Both the position numbers and the translations under genes were made by a program. From positions 1-39,249 of the forward strand of contig CAYPHY010000046.1 in NCBI GenBank assembly GCA_964410625.1: a stretch of DNA of 39,249 bases, read 5' to 3'. The number at the start of each line of letters is the position of its first letter. Position 1 is the stretch's first letter. This stretch comes from CAYPHY01 sp964410625 (GTDB taxonomy: Bacteria > Chloroflexota > Anaerolineae > Promineifilales > Promineifilaceae). Shown piece after piece: positions 8,159-15,843 of this stretch. The notes below the pieces were generated by a model. It was not told the DNA's origin. It did no database searches and saw only the letters and a list, made by a program, of their open reading frames with translations.

Positions 8159-8182
8159 GGAAATTGGCTGGAACCAATTTCC
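8159..8182 (+). repeat. Short perfect hairpin upstream of the lipoprotein gene
   Basis: GGAAATTGG (8159-8167) and CCAATTTCC (8174-8182) form a 9-bp stem with a 6-nt loop, about 100 bp before the lipoprotein start. Its function is unknown; it could be an operator or leader structure. Confidence 0.4.
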
Positions 8183-8281
8183 CTGTCTAAGCGTTTAATG
8201 GCTATGCTAATACGCGCGTTCTGTTTAAGGAACGCCATAGAGCAGAAAAACACAAAAGTTTAGAGTGTAGGAGTAACAACT

Positions 8282-8935
8282 ATGTCCGGCTATAAGCCAT
8301 TTATTTTGATATTGATTCTGTTGGCAGCCCTGCTTGCCGCCTGCAGCCCGATGGATGCGGAACCTGGCGCGGTGGAACCGGTCGCTACAGAGGCCCCACC
8401 GGCAGTAGAGGACAACGCGGGCGAGACACCAGAACCCGACAACGCCGATGCGACCACGGCCGCAGCCATTGCCTATCTGGCGAATGAGCTAGGTTTGACG
8501 GAAGCGGAAATCGAACTGCTGTCGGCCGAGGCCACCGAGTTTACCGACTCCTGCCTGGGATTGGGACAGGCCAACGAGAGCTGTCTACAAGCGATCACAC
8601 CAGGCTGGTTGATCATGTTGAGCGCGGGCGGCCAGGAGTATGAAGTGCGCACGGATGAAACCGGCGAACAAGTGCGCGTTGCTGGCGAGATGGGCAACGC
8701 CCCTGACGCCGCTGCCGTGGCTCACCTGGCTGGTGTGCTCGGTGTGGCGGAGGCTGATATCGAAGTCGTATCGATTGAGCAAACCGAGTTCTCCGATTCC
8801 TGCTTGGGGCTGGGACAGCCTGACGAGAGCTGTCTGCAAGCGATCACACCGGGCTGGCTGGTCATTTTGAGCGCGGATGGGCAGGAGTATGAAGTGCACA
8901 CGGACGAGACTGCCCAGCATGTGCGCGTCAAATAA
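8282..8935 (+). CDS. Lipoprotein with two copies of a two-cysteine domain
   Basis: A signal peptide with lipobox LAAC (Cys21) sends this 217-aa protein to the outer face of the membrane. An acidic, Pro/Ala-rich linker follows (about 22-58). Then come two near-identical repeats of about 75 residues (59-133 and 142-217). Each contains a DSCLGLGQ block, a second Cys ten residues later (Cys91/101 and Cys174/184), ITPGW and a GQEYEV strand ending in HTDE or RTDE. The Cys pairs probably form a disulfide in each copy. Similar single domains occur in extracytoplasmic proteins of Chloroflexota and cyanobacteria; a function is not known to me. A GGAG lies upstream of the ATG. Confidence 0.85.
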   Translation: MSGYKPFILILILLAALLAACSPMDAEPGAVEPVATEAPPAVEDNAGETPEPDNADATTAAAIAYLANELGLTEAEIELLSAEATEFTDSCLGLGQANESCLQAITPGWLIMLSAGGQEYEVRTDETGEQVRVAGEMGNAPDAAAVAHLAGVLGVAEADIEVVSIEQTEFSDSCLGLGQPDESCLQAITPGWLVILSADGQEYEVHTDETAQHVRVK

Positions 8936-8978
8936 TGGTCAGGCAGTTACCTTCAAGCAACTGATCTGAATTCGAACA

Positions 8979-9079
8979 GGACTTACGCATTTTTGACACG
9001 AATTGCACGAATAACACGAACTTTGTCTTCAATTTCGTGTAATTCGTGTCGGAAAAAATACAACCTGCGTAACTCCTGT
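8979..9079. repeat. Inverted repeat of the GACACGAAT-word family
   Basis: Words such as TTTGACACGAATTGCACGAA (from 8991) are complementary to TTCGTGTAATTCGTGTC (9034-9050). The outer segments GACTTACGCA and TGCGTAACTCCTG also pair in part. Related copies are at 20981-21045 and 33311-33430. Confidence 0.75.
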
Positions 9080-9084
9080 CGGAG

Positions 9085-9177
9085 TTAACCACGGATGACA
9101 CGGATTGAACGGATTCTTACGGGTTTTCGGCTTGAAATCCGTGTTAATCCCTTCGATCCGTACCCATCCGTGGTTAA
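9085..9177. repeat. Inverted repeat of the CACGGATGA/ATCCGTG-word family
   Basis: TTAACCACGGATG (9085-9097) and CATCCGTGGTTAA (9165-9177) form a perfect 13-bp terminal stem. Inner words ACACGGATT and AATCCGTGT extend it. A related copy occupies 21725-21804. Together with the preceding repeat it fills most of the 8936-9215 gap between convergent genes. Confidence 0.8.
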
Positions 9178-9215
9178 TTTCGTCACTCAATTCATCTGTC
9201 TAACGGAGCAAGAAA

Positions 9216-10553
9216 TCATTCTACGGCCGCCAATGCCTCCTGCGCGGCCGTAAAGTTGGGATTGAGCGCGGCCGCCCGGCGATAGGCGGCCGTTGCCCCC
9301 GCCACATCCCCCTGTGCCAGCAGCCCATGTCCCTGATAGAGATAGGTCTCTTCCACATTGCGCCCACCCTGGCTGACCAGCGTTGCTTCGGCCAAAACGA
9401 GAACATCCTCCACACGGCCAGCGGCCAGATACGCTTCATACGGCTGAAATTGATACCATAACATTCGTGGCGGGAGGCCAATCACCCGCGCCTGATCAAA
9501 AGCGGCCGCTGCCTGCTCATAGTAATCCCTCTCGCCCGTCAACTGTGCCAAATGGGTCAGCGCCGTCCCACGATTGAACCAGGCGAAGGGGTCTTGCCCG
9601 TTGGTAGCAATCGCTTGCTGCGCTTGTTCGGCCGCGCGTGTCCACATCGGCAGCGGCTCGATCATCGTCGGCCCCATTAGCTCCAGCAGTTCCGCTTCCT
9701 GTTCCGGGCGATAGACCACCAAAAAGGTGTTGTTAAAGTGCGCCCAATAGTCGGCCACCGTTTCATAGCTCTCCCAGCGTTGTTCCCCTTCATTCCAGGG
9801 GCCGAGGAAGGTATCCAGCACCAGGAACCCACCATGGGCATCGTCATACCCATAAAGGGTCAGGTAATGCCCCATCCAACCCGTCGCCTCATCGGGGACC
9901 AGCCCCTTTTCGACGATCACCGGCAACCCGGCGGCGAGAAGTTGCTTCAGTTGCCACAGGTCGCCCGCGCGAAAGACGGCCGCTTCCAATCCAGTCTCCC
10001 TCTCCACATATCCGGCCAGCTCCTCCGGCGAGACGTTGCGGTCTTCGTAGTTTTGGCGAACAACGGCGGCGACATCAAACTGGTCCACCTCCACGCCGTA
10101 ATAGTTCAGCACCATCGTTAAATTGGTCGGACCACAATTGTTGAACTTCTGGGGGATGATGGATAGACCGTCAATCCTGGCAATGGGGGGCGTGGCGGGA
10201 GTTGGGGTAGCGGTAGGGGTCGGCAGCGTTGTCGGAGAGGGGAAAAGGGTAGCAGTGGGTTGTGGTGTCAAATCATCTGCGGCCGCCGTGGGAGAGGAGT
10301 TCGTGGTAGGAACGGCCGTTTCCGTTGGTAGAGCAGTTGCCGCGATAGCAGTTGGCGCGGCGAGAGAGGGCAGAAGCGGCGCGGGGAGTGCGGTCGGTAA
10401 GGGGGTTGTCACCAACGCCAGCATTGGCTCCGGGATGTATTGGCGCACACGGCCGGGAAGCGCAGCGGCCGCTTGCGGCAACACCCGCCACACGCCGAAA
10501 GCGACGATGACGAGTATAACGAGGATAAGACCAGGCTTTGCCAATTTGCTCAC
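9216..10553 (-). CDS. Membrane-anchored C39-like cysteine peptidase with TPR tail
   Basis: This 445-aa protein has one N-terminal membrane helix (about 8-23), a long Pro/Thr/Ala-rich spacer (about 45-122), a papain-like C39_2-type domain (about 128-285) and helical TPR repeats (about 300-445). The peptidase domain shows Gln135 and Cys140 in PQKFNNCGPT, His229 in GHYLTLYG and Asp247 in VLDTF, the expected catalytic set. It probably acts outside the membrane on peptide bonds of unknown proteins, with the TPRs recruiting partners. I chose GTG 10553 because the membrane helix starts there and a -10 element lies 11 bp upstream; a TTG at 10586 would add 11 residues that overlap the promoter. Confidence 0.82.
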   Translation of the reverse strand: MSKLAKPGLILVILVIVAFGVWRVLPQAAAALPGRVRQYIPEPMLALVTTPLPTALPAPLLPSLAAPTAIAATALPTETAVPTTNSSPTAAADDLTPQPTATLFPSPTTLPTPTATPTPATPPIARIDGLSIIPQKFNNCGPTNLTMVLNYYGVEVDQFDVAAVVRQNYEDRNVSPEELAGYVERETGLEAAVFRAGDLWQLKQLLAAGLPVIVEKGLVPDEATGWMGHYLTLYGYDDAHGGFLVLDTFLGPWNEGEQRWESYETVADYWAHFNNTFLVVYRPEQEAELLELMGPTMIEPLPMWTRAAEQAQQAIATNGQDPFAWFNRGTALTHLAQLTGERDYYEQAAAAFDQARVIGLPPRMLWYQFQPYEAYLAAGRVEDVLVLAEATLVSQGGRNVEETYLYQGHGLLAQGDVAGATAAYRRAAALNPNFTAAQEALAAVE

Positions 10554-10564
10554 AATTAGCAAGC

Positions 10565-10594
10565 ATTGTAACAAAGCCGCCGACAATACCGCAA
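10565..10594 (-). promoter_or_regulatory. Promoter of the C39-like peptidase gene
   Basis: On the minus strand a TTGCGG -35 (10594-10589) is followed after 18 bp by TACAAT (10570-10565). The GTG start lies 11 bp further on, implying an almost leaderless transcript. Confidence 0.45.
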
Positions 10595-10637
10595 TAGCGG
10601 CCAGGAAGCCTTAATCCATTCGACCCACGATCCGCCC

Positions 10638-11027
10638 TCAGCCAAACAAACGCGCCCACAGCGGCGGACCCAGGATGAGTAGTCCGATCACGGCCGCTCC
10701 GCCCGCCGCCAGCAATACGGCCGCCGCCGCCACATCCTTCGCCACCTTAGCCAATGGATGTTCCTCCGGCATAACCATATCCACAATGGCCTCCAACGCC
10801 GTATTCATAAACTCCCCCATCCAGACCATCGTCACCGCTAATATCAAGACCGCCCAATCACGCAAGGGCAGGCGCAGCCAAAAGGCAACCACAAACACGG
10901 CAATGCTGACCAACGCATGAATCCAGGCATTATGCTGCGTGCGCAGCACAAACCACCAGCCCTCAAAGGCGTAGCGAAAGCTTCGCGCCCGGCTATACAG
11001 TTCCTGGCGCGGACGGCCGTTCAGCAT
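10638..11027 (-). CDS. dgkA: Diacylglycerol/undecaprenol kinase family protein
   Basis: Small integral-membrane kinases of this family phosphorylate diacylglycerol or, in Gram-positive-type bacteria, undecaprenol for envelope synthesis. This 129-aa protein has an N-terminal amphipathic helix (SFRYAFEGWWFVLRTQHNAW), three membrane helices and the catalytic block MGEFMNTALEAIVD, including Glu and Asn of the ExxNTAxE signature, followed by AKDVAAAAVL. I chose ATG 11027 since GGGA lies about six bases upstream; starts at 11033, 11042 and TTG 11045 are alternatives. It overlaps the 3' end of ybeY, consistent with one operon, as in many Firmicutes. Confidence 0.9.
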   Translation of the reverse strand: MLNGRPRQELYSRARSFRYAFEGWWFVLRTQHNAWIHALVSIAVFVVAFWLRLPLRDWAVLILAVTMVWMGEFMNTALEAIVDMVMPEEHPLAKVAKDVAAAAVLLAAGGAAVIGLLILGPPLWARLFG

Positions 11028-11505
11028 TGACATCCCACTCATCAACCGGCGCGATTGCCCCCAACCCCAATTGTTCCATCACCTGCGCCTGAACTTGCCA
11101 CATCTCCCGCTGCTCCTCCGCCGTGCTGTGGTCATAGCCCAACAGGTGCAAGACGCCATGGACGACCAGGAGTTGCATCTCGGCCGCTGCCCCATGCCCT
11201 TTGGCCGTTGCCTGGCGTGTGGCATAGGGAACAGAGAGGGCGATGTCCCCTAGATAGTGGGCAAAGTCGTCCATGCCCGGCAATGCATCTCCGGCGGGAA
11301 AGCTGAGGACATCTGTCGGCCGATCTTCGCCCAAATAGTCACGATTAAGGGCCTGAATGGCGCGATCATCGGTTAGCAGAATGGTGATAGCGGCCGTTTC
11401 CCCCACCCGCTCATGGCGCAGCGTAGCCGCGGCCGCCTCCTGCAACAACGCCACCACCTCGGCCGAAACGGCCACCTCCTGCTCAATACCAACTTCAAAC
11501 GCCAT
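10993..11505 (-). CDS. ybeY: rRNA maturation endoribonuclease YbeY
   Basis: YbeY is a zinc-dependent endoribonuclease involved in 16S rRNA 3'-end maturation and ribosome quality control. The 170-aa product has the metal-binding motif HGVLHLLGYDH (three His residues) near residue 115-125, preceded by a TDVLSFP block and LGDIALS, all typical. An upstream ATG at 11562 would add 19 residues, but these are encoded by a GGATGAA-type repeat, so ATG 11505 is preferred. The C-terminus extends about 20 residues past the usual end and overlaps the dgkA start. Confidence 0.94.
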   Translation of the reverse strand: MAFEVGIEQEVAVSAEVVALLQEAAAATLRHERVGETAAITILLTDDRAIQALNRDYLGEDRPTDVLSFPAGDALPGMDDFAHYLGDIALSVPYATRQATAKGHGAAAEMQLLVVHGVLHLLGYDHSTAEEQREMWQVQAQVMEQLGLGAIAPVDEWDVNAERPSAPGTV

Positions 11506-11514
11506 GATGTACCT

Positions 11515-11578
11515 GAAGGATGAGGGATGAAGGATGAAGGATGAATGAATTTCATCCTTCATCCTTCATCCCTTCTCA
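11515..11578. repeat. Inverted repeat of the GGATGAA-word family
   Basis: GAAGGATGAAGGATGAATGAA-type words (about 11517-11548) are followed immediately by complementary TTCATCCTTCATCC words (11550-11571). The element lies between pgpH and ybeY inside the operon, and the pgpH stop codon (11578-11576) is at its edge. It could tune the ratio of the two products. Confidence 0.8.
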
Positions 11579-13771
11579 TCTTGTTGCTTCCAACCGTCTC
11601 TGCAACTGCCTCTCTGTGAGCGGGGTTGCTTCCTGGCTTGCGCCGGGTCCTAGCTGGGCGATGGCGGCGGGGCCTTCGGTAATGAGATTTTCATTGCCCG
11701 GATACGTCACACGCACATGAAAGCGCCCTTTTAAGGTCTCGATAAACGAAGCGCGTAACTGCTCAATATCGCCCAGCGTCAGGCCCGAATATTGCAACTG
11801 TTTATCGAGCAAGTCCTCTTCGATGATGCTATTCACCAGCTTGACAATCGCGCTTTCGGTGTTCGGCCGCAGCGCGGTCGAAGTGGCGTCAATCGCGTCG
11901 GCCAACATCACAATCGCCGATTCACGCGAACGCGGCCGCGGGCCTGGATAACGGAACAGGTTCTCGTCCACCGTTCCCCCTTCTTCGGCCGCTGCCTCTT
12001 GCGCCTTATGCAAAAAGCCCTTCACCGACCGCTCCCCATGATGTTCGGCGATAAAGTCGCGGATGCGGTGCGGCAGGCGGTACTTGCGGGCAAACTCCAG
12101 CCCGTCGCGCACGTGGCTGATGATAATTCGGGCGCTGGTATAGGGGTCGAGGGAGTCGTGGGGATTTACCCCCTCCTGGTTTTCGGAAAAGAAGGGCGGC
12201 CGTACCATCTTACCCACGTCATGATAAAACGCCCCCACACGCACCAGGGCGCTACTCGCGCCAATCCGTTCCGCGCCCTGCTCGGCCAGATTAGCGACCA
12301 TGATGCTATGATGATAAGTTCCCGGCGCCCGGCGCAGCAGTTCGCGCAACAGTGGATGGTCAAGCCGCGACAGGTCTTGCAATTGCAAAATCGTCATCAC
12401 GCCAAAACCGCTGCCCAAAAAATAGAAACCGGCCATCGTCAGCGCGGCCGACAACAACCCATTGCCCAAACCATAGCCAATTTGCTGCAACAAAAGCGGC
12501 GGATCCACTGGCTGGGGCAAGGCGAAGAGGAGAATGGCAAAAATATGTCCAACCGCCCCGGCCAATCCGGCGCGGAAAATCGTCGTCACTCGCTGCGCGT
12601 CGCGCAGGGTCAATGCCGCCAAAAAGCCACCACTAGCCAAATAGACCGCCAAGGTCAACGATAACGGCGCAATTATCCCAGTCAAGGTTGACATAATGGC
12701 GACGACCAGGATGGCGAGTTGTACATTGTAAATAACGGTCAACAACATCGCCAGCGCGACAATTGGATACCAAAAGGACAAAACATCGGAAGTAGCCATC
12801 ACTCGCGCGGCGGCCGTAAACAGCAACAGCAAGCCACCGACAACCGCCAGATTACGGCCGCCGGGATAGCGCGGGGCTTCAAATTGTCGCCAATAGAGCG
12901 TGATCAGGGTCACGGACAGCAAGGAGGCCATAAAGAGACTGGCAATATCCAGCCAGTTGGTCTCGTGGCGCAATAGGCCAAGCTCCTCCAATAGCTCGAT
13001 GTCTAATGCCGTAACAATTTCACCGGCGCGAAGCACACGCTGGTCGAGCGCGACGGAGCGCGTCACCGGTTCAACGGCCGCGGCCGCCTCCTGCCGCGCC
13101 AATTCCGTCGCTTCTGCGTCGGGAAAGACGGTGGGGACAATAAATTGATGGGCCAGACCGGTAACAACGATGGTCTGTGGTGGCGTTAAGTCAAGACTGG
13201 CCAGGCGGCGTGCGGTACGTTGGTAATCGGCCAACTGGTTCGGCCGAATCTCTTCGCGCATTAAATCTTCGATAATACGCAAAATATCAGTCCGCACCTC
13301 ATCAAAATCACTCTGGCTGAGATTCAAAATCTCCGTCGCCAACCCTTCCTCAATCGTCAGCCCCTCAATCGCCCGCAGATATTGGACCTTTTGCTCGGCC
13401 GACGCATGGTTGTCCGCCCGTACCACGTCAACAAAGGAGAGGGTCGCCCGTGCCTGGCTCAGTTGCGAGCGGCCGATGCCCAAATCGAGCGAAGAAAAGA
13501 CCTCTGGGACCGCACGCCGCGCCTCCTCCCGTTCCTGCGCCGTTTCAATCTCACTGATATAGGTCAAAGATTGCGGCGCAAATACATCCTCCGGGGCCGG
13601 TTGATTTTCGGTGACAGCCAGGTTTATGCCGCCACGCAGATTAAGCGACAGAATGACCGTCATCCCAATGGTGACGACGACAAAAAAGACCCAGAGAATA
13701 GCGTCCTCGACCAGATGGCGGAGACGTTGAAACGTATTCACCGGTGGAGCAATCGAGTTTTCTGGCGACAC
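11576..13771 (-). CDS. pgpH: 7TM-HD phosphodiesterase (PgpH/YqfF family)
   Basis: PgpH-type proteins hydrolyse the second messenger c-di-AMP through a cytoplasmic HD domain. The 731-aa protein has an N-terminal membrane helix (about 25-45), an extracytoplasmic 7TMR-HDED domain (about 55-270), seven membrane helices (about 275-465) and the HD domain. HD ligands are visible as HH at 487-488, HD at 517-518, His538 in the family's NPHDS block, His553, the EHHG motif at 576-579 and Asp625 in LADAIDA. The gene starts four bases after the yqeY stop, so it is in the same operon. In Firmicutes phoH usually lies between; it is absent here. Confidence 0.95.
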   Translation of the reverse strand: MSPENSIAPPVNTFQRLRHLVEDAILWVFFVVVTIGMTVILSLNLRGGINLAVTENQPAPEDVFAPQSLTYISEIETAQEREEARRAVPEVFSSLDLGIGRSQLSQARATLSFVDVVRADNHASAEQKVQYLRAIEGLTIEEGLATEILNLSQSDFDEVRTDILRIIEDLMREEIRPNQLADYQRTARRLASLDLTPPQTIVVTGLAHQFIVPTVFPDAEATELARQEAAAAVEPVTRSVALDQRVLRAGEIVTALDIELLEELGLLRHETNWLDIASLFMASLLSVTLITLYWRQFEAPRYPGGRNLAVVGGLLLLFTAAARVMATSDVLSFWYPIVALAMLLTVIYNVQLAILVVAIMSTLTGIIAPLSLTLAVYLASGGFLAALTLRDAQRVTTIFRAGLAGAVGHIFAILLFALPQPVDPPLLLQQIGYGLGNGLLSAALTMAGFYFLGSGFGVMTILQLQDLSRLDHPLLRELLRRAPGTYHHSIMVANLAEQGAERIGASSALVRVGAFYHDVGKMVRPPFFSENQEGVNPHDSLDPYTSARIIISHVRDGLEFARKYRLPHRIRDFIAEHHGERSVKGFLHKAQEAAAEEGGTVDENLFRYPGPRPRSRESAIVMLADAIDATSTALRPNTESAIVKLVNSIIEEDLLDKQLQYSGLTLGDIEQLRASFIETLKGRFHVRVTYPGNENLITEGPAAIAQLGPGASQEATPLTERQLQRRLEATR

Positions 13772-13775
13772 AAGG

Positions 13776-14219
13776 TTATTTCAGCAGGTCGCGAACGACT
13801 TCGTTGACCAGACGGCCGTCGGCCTGCCCCTTTAATTGCGGCATCAAACGCCCCATGACCTGGCCCATCCCCTTCACATCGGTCACACCTAGCTCAGCAA
13901 TAATCGCCGCAGCGGCCGCGGCAATTTCTTCACGCGAGAGCATTTGCGGCAAGTAGCCCTCGATGATCTCGATTTCCTGTTGTTGCTCTTCGACGTCAGC
14001 CGACCGCCCGGCCTTTTCAAAATCAGCAATACTCTCCTGCCGTTGTTTGATCTCCTTCCGCAATACCGCCTGGACGCCTTCATCATCCAGCGTCTGGCGG
14101 CCGTCCACCTCAGCTTGTTTGACGGCCGCTAGTAACCCACGCAGAACATTGCGCCGCTGCGCCTCCCCTGCCCGCATCGCCGCTGCCACATCAGCCTGTA
14201 ATTGTTGCTTTAGTTCCAT
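13776..14219 (-). CDS. yqeY: GatB/YqeY domain-containing protein
   Basis: This 147-aa all-helical protein matches YqeY, which resembles the tRNA-binding tail of GatB (the Asp/Glu-tRNA amidotransferase subunit); its own role is not settled. Typical blocks are AMRAGEAQRRNVLRGLLAA near the N-terminus, EIIEGYLPQMLSREEI in the centre, and KGMGQVMGRLMPQLKGQADG before the end. I chose ATG 14219, which gives the usual N-terminus; upstream ATGs at 14225, 14231 and 14243 are possible. It is the first gene after a strong promoter at 14259-14286 and heads the yqeY-pgpH-ybeY-dgkA operon. Confidence 0.93.
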   Translation of the reverse strand: MELKQQLQADVAAAMRAGEAQRRNVLRGLLAAVKQAEVDGRQTLDDEGVQAVLRKEIKQRQESIADFEKAGRSADVEEQQQEIEIIEGYLPQMLSREEIAAAAAAIIAELGVTDVKGMGQVMGRLMPQLKGQADGRLVNEVVRDLLK

Positions 14220-14258
14220 ACTCATTTCCATACTATACGACAATATTCGATCAATAAC

Positions 14259-14286
14259 ATTTTAGCATTGGCCGGGGGGCTGTCAA
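14259..14286 (-). promoter_or_regulatory. Sigma70-type promoter of the yqeY-pgpH-ybeY-dgkA operon
   Basis: On the minus strand the perfect -35 TTGACA (14286-14281) is followed by a 16-bp spacer and the -10 TAAAAT (14264-14259). Predicted transcription starts near 14252, about 33 bases before the chosen yqeY start. Confidence 0.75.
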
Positions 14287-14384
14287 ACACCTCACGAGCG
14301 TGTGGGGCTGATGCCGCGCGGGGTTGAACCCGCCGCGCTATTAAGCAACACACCCTAAAGGCACCCTCCACTCCCCACTCTCCA

Positions 14385-14870
14385 CTAATAAGTAGGCGGG
14401 TTGGGGTTGCCGACGAACCAGGTGATATAGACAAACAGGCCAATCAACGTCGCCAGCATGTAGAGCAAATAGGAGATACGCATAAAGAGCTTATAGTTGT
14501 TAAAGCGTAACGCCTTCGGCATCAGCTTGTTTGCTCGCAAGACCACAAACACACCGAAGATAAGGGCGGCAAATCCGACGGTGGCGTGAATGCGTGTGGT
14601 CAACAGGGCGGAGAGGGGGAGATCGGCCGGATTATCAGGCGGGGCCACAAAATCAAAAAAGGGCAAGATCATCAGCCAGACGACGAGGATGGCGTTGAGC
14701 GTTGCCGCCGAAGTCTGGAACCAACGATGCGCTTTATACTGCCCGCGCACCGCCAATACCACACCCACATTGAGCAAAATCGCCACCAACGCGCTGACCA
14801 ACAACGTCATATCGGCCGCCCAATTCGCGCTCGTCCCCAAGAAGCCAGGTTGGTGCAGTAGCTCGACCAT
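14385..14870 (-). CDS. DUF420-like four-helix membrane protein
   Basis: This 161-aa protein has four membrane segments (about 20-42, 55-75, 93-112 and 128-152). His48 in the KAHRWFQT block and His95 in the TTRIHATVGF block lie in positions where DUF420 (YozB/CtaM) proteins keep conserved His residues. CtaM-type proteins support haem-copper oxidase maturation. The match is by pattern only, so a related quinol or haem membrane protein is possible. The start is supported by AGGAGG (14880-14875) four bases upstream of ATG. No cytochrome oxidase gene is in the window. Confidence 0.6.
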   Translation of the reverse strand: MVELLHQPGFLGTSANWAADMTLLVSALVAILLNVGVVLAVRGQYKAHRWFQTSAATLNAILVVWLMILPFFDFVAPPDNPADLPLSALLTTRIHATVGFAALIFGVFVVLRANKLMPKALRFNNYKLFMRISYLLYMLATLIGLFVYITWFVGNPNPPTY

Positions 14871-14888
14871 CGTTCCTCCTTTTTATTA

Positions 14889-14968
14889 ATGGCTAGTGGC
14901 TAGTAGCTAGTGGCGAGTGGTTAGTGGTTAGTAGACTGCTGTCCACTAATCACTAGCCACTAGCCACT
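14889..14968. repeat. Inverted repeat of the CTAGTGG-word family
   Basis: Left-arm words TGGCTAGTGGCTAGTAGCTAG (from 14889) and a GTTAGT stretch are complementary to the right arm CACTAATCACTAGCCACTAGCCACT (14943-14968, words). It lies between two minus-strand genes, just after the amino-acid transporter ATPase gene. Confidence 0.75.
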
Positions 14969-14971
14969 CAT

Positions 14972-15778
14972 TCAATGTGTTAGGATCTTGCTTAAGAACA
15001 ACTTCGTCCGCTCGTGTTGCGGGTTGTTGTAGAGGTCTTCTGGGGAGGCGACTTCGACGATACGGCCGCCATCCATAAAGACCATGCGGTTAGCGGCCGA
15101 ACGCGCAAAGCCCATTTCATGTGTCACCACCACCATCGTCATCCCCCCCTTTGCCAGGTCGAGCATCACATCCAGCACTTCCTTAATCATCTCCGGGTCG
15201 AGTGCGCTCGTCGGCTCGTCAAAGAGGATGATCTTCGGGTTCATCGCCAACGAGCGGGCAATCGCCACCCGCTGCTGCTGGCCGCCGGAGAGCTGGCGAG
15301 GATAGGCGTGGGCCTTTTCCGGTATGCCAACACGCTCCAACTGTTGCATAGCGATACGCTCCGCCTCCTCCTTGCTGCGTTTGCGCACCAGCCGCTGGGC
15401 AATCGCCACATTTTCCAGCACCGATAAGTGGCCGAACAAATTAAACTGCTGAAAGACCATGCCCACTTCGGCTCGAATCTGGTTAATGTTGGTCCCCTTG
15501 GCCTCCAGGTGTATGCCGTTGATATAGATCGACCCCTTGGAGGGCGTTTCCAGATGGTTGATGCAGCGCAAGACGGTGCTTTTGCCGGAGCCGCTGGGAC
15601 CAATGATCACCACCACTTCACCCCGCTTAACACGCAGGCTGAAGTCGCGGACGGCCGTGAAGCGGCCGAAATTCTTCTGCAAGTTTTCAATTACGATAAT
15701 ATCGTCTACGATATTATCGTCTACGATACTATCGTCGCCGTTACCGGCATTACCGGAAGAAGTAGAATCTACATTCAT
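14972..15778 (-). CDS. Polar amino-acid ABC transporter ATPase
   Basis: This is the GlnQ/HisP-type ATPase that powers uptake of a polar amino acid together with the permease and binding protein upstream. It has Walker A GPSGSGKST, Q-loop FQQFNLF, signature LSGGQQQR, Walker B IILFDEPTSALDP and switch His in THEMGF. The family normally begins near the IIVIENLQK strand. Here 25-30 extra residues precede it, ending in three DDxIV pentapeptides encoded by a 15-bp tandem repeat. I chose ATG 15778; an AAAGGAG lies upstream, and GTG 15781 or ATG 15808 are alternatives. The substrate is not determined by sequence. Confidence 0.93.
   Translation of the reverse strand: MNVDSTSSGNAGNGDDSIVDDNIVDDIIVIENLQKNFGRFTAVRDFSLRVKRGEVVVIIGPSGSGKSTVLRCINHLETPSKGSIYINGIHLEAKGTNINQIRAEVGMVFQQFNLFGHLSVLENVAIAQRLVRKRSKEEAERIAMQQLERVGIPEKAHAYPRQLSGGQQQRVAIARSLAMNPKIILFDEPTSALDPEMIKEVLDVMLDLAKGGMTMVVVTHEMGFARSAANRMVFMDGGRIVEVASPEDLYNNPQHERTKLFLSKILTH
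15693..15737. repeat. Three 15-bp tandem repeats inside the ATPase gene
   Basis: Three head-to-tail units of the form ACGATANTATCGTCT (15693-15707, 15708-15722, 15723-15737). Each is itself nearly palindromic. Since 15 is a multiple of three, they add DDxIV pentapeptides to the N-terminus of the ATPase rather than breaking the frame. Confidence 0.85.
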
Positions 15779-15802
15779 CACATCCACAACTCCTTTTTCA
15801 TC

Positions 15803-15843
15803 CCTCATCCTTCAACCTTCAACCTTCATCCTTTTACCTTTCA
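15803..15843. repeat. Single-arm copy of the GGATGAA-word family
   Basis: Direct words TCATCCTTCAACCTTCAACC fill the gap between the permease and ATPase genes, with no opposite arm nearby. It provides the stop-codon neighbourhood of the permease gene and the upstream part of the ATPase ribosome-binding site. Confidence 0.6.

Noticed and set aside
8150..8160. TTTTCCACA as a DnaA box or origin
   Set aside because: A single match with no cluster, no AT-rich unwinding region and no dnaA or dnaN nearby.
11792..12664. Open frame of 290 codons antisense to pgpH
   Set aside because: It is opposite a well-conserved gene and shows only Arg/Gln/His-rich shadow composition.
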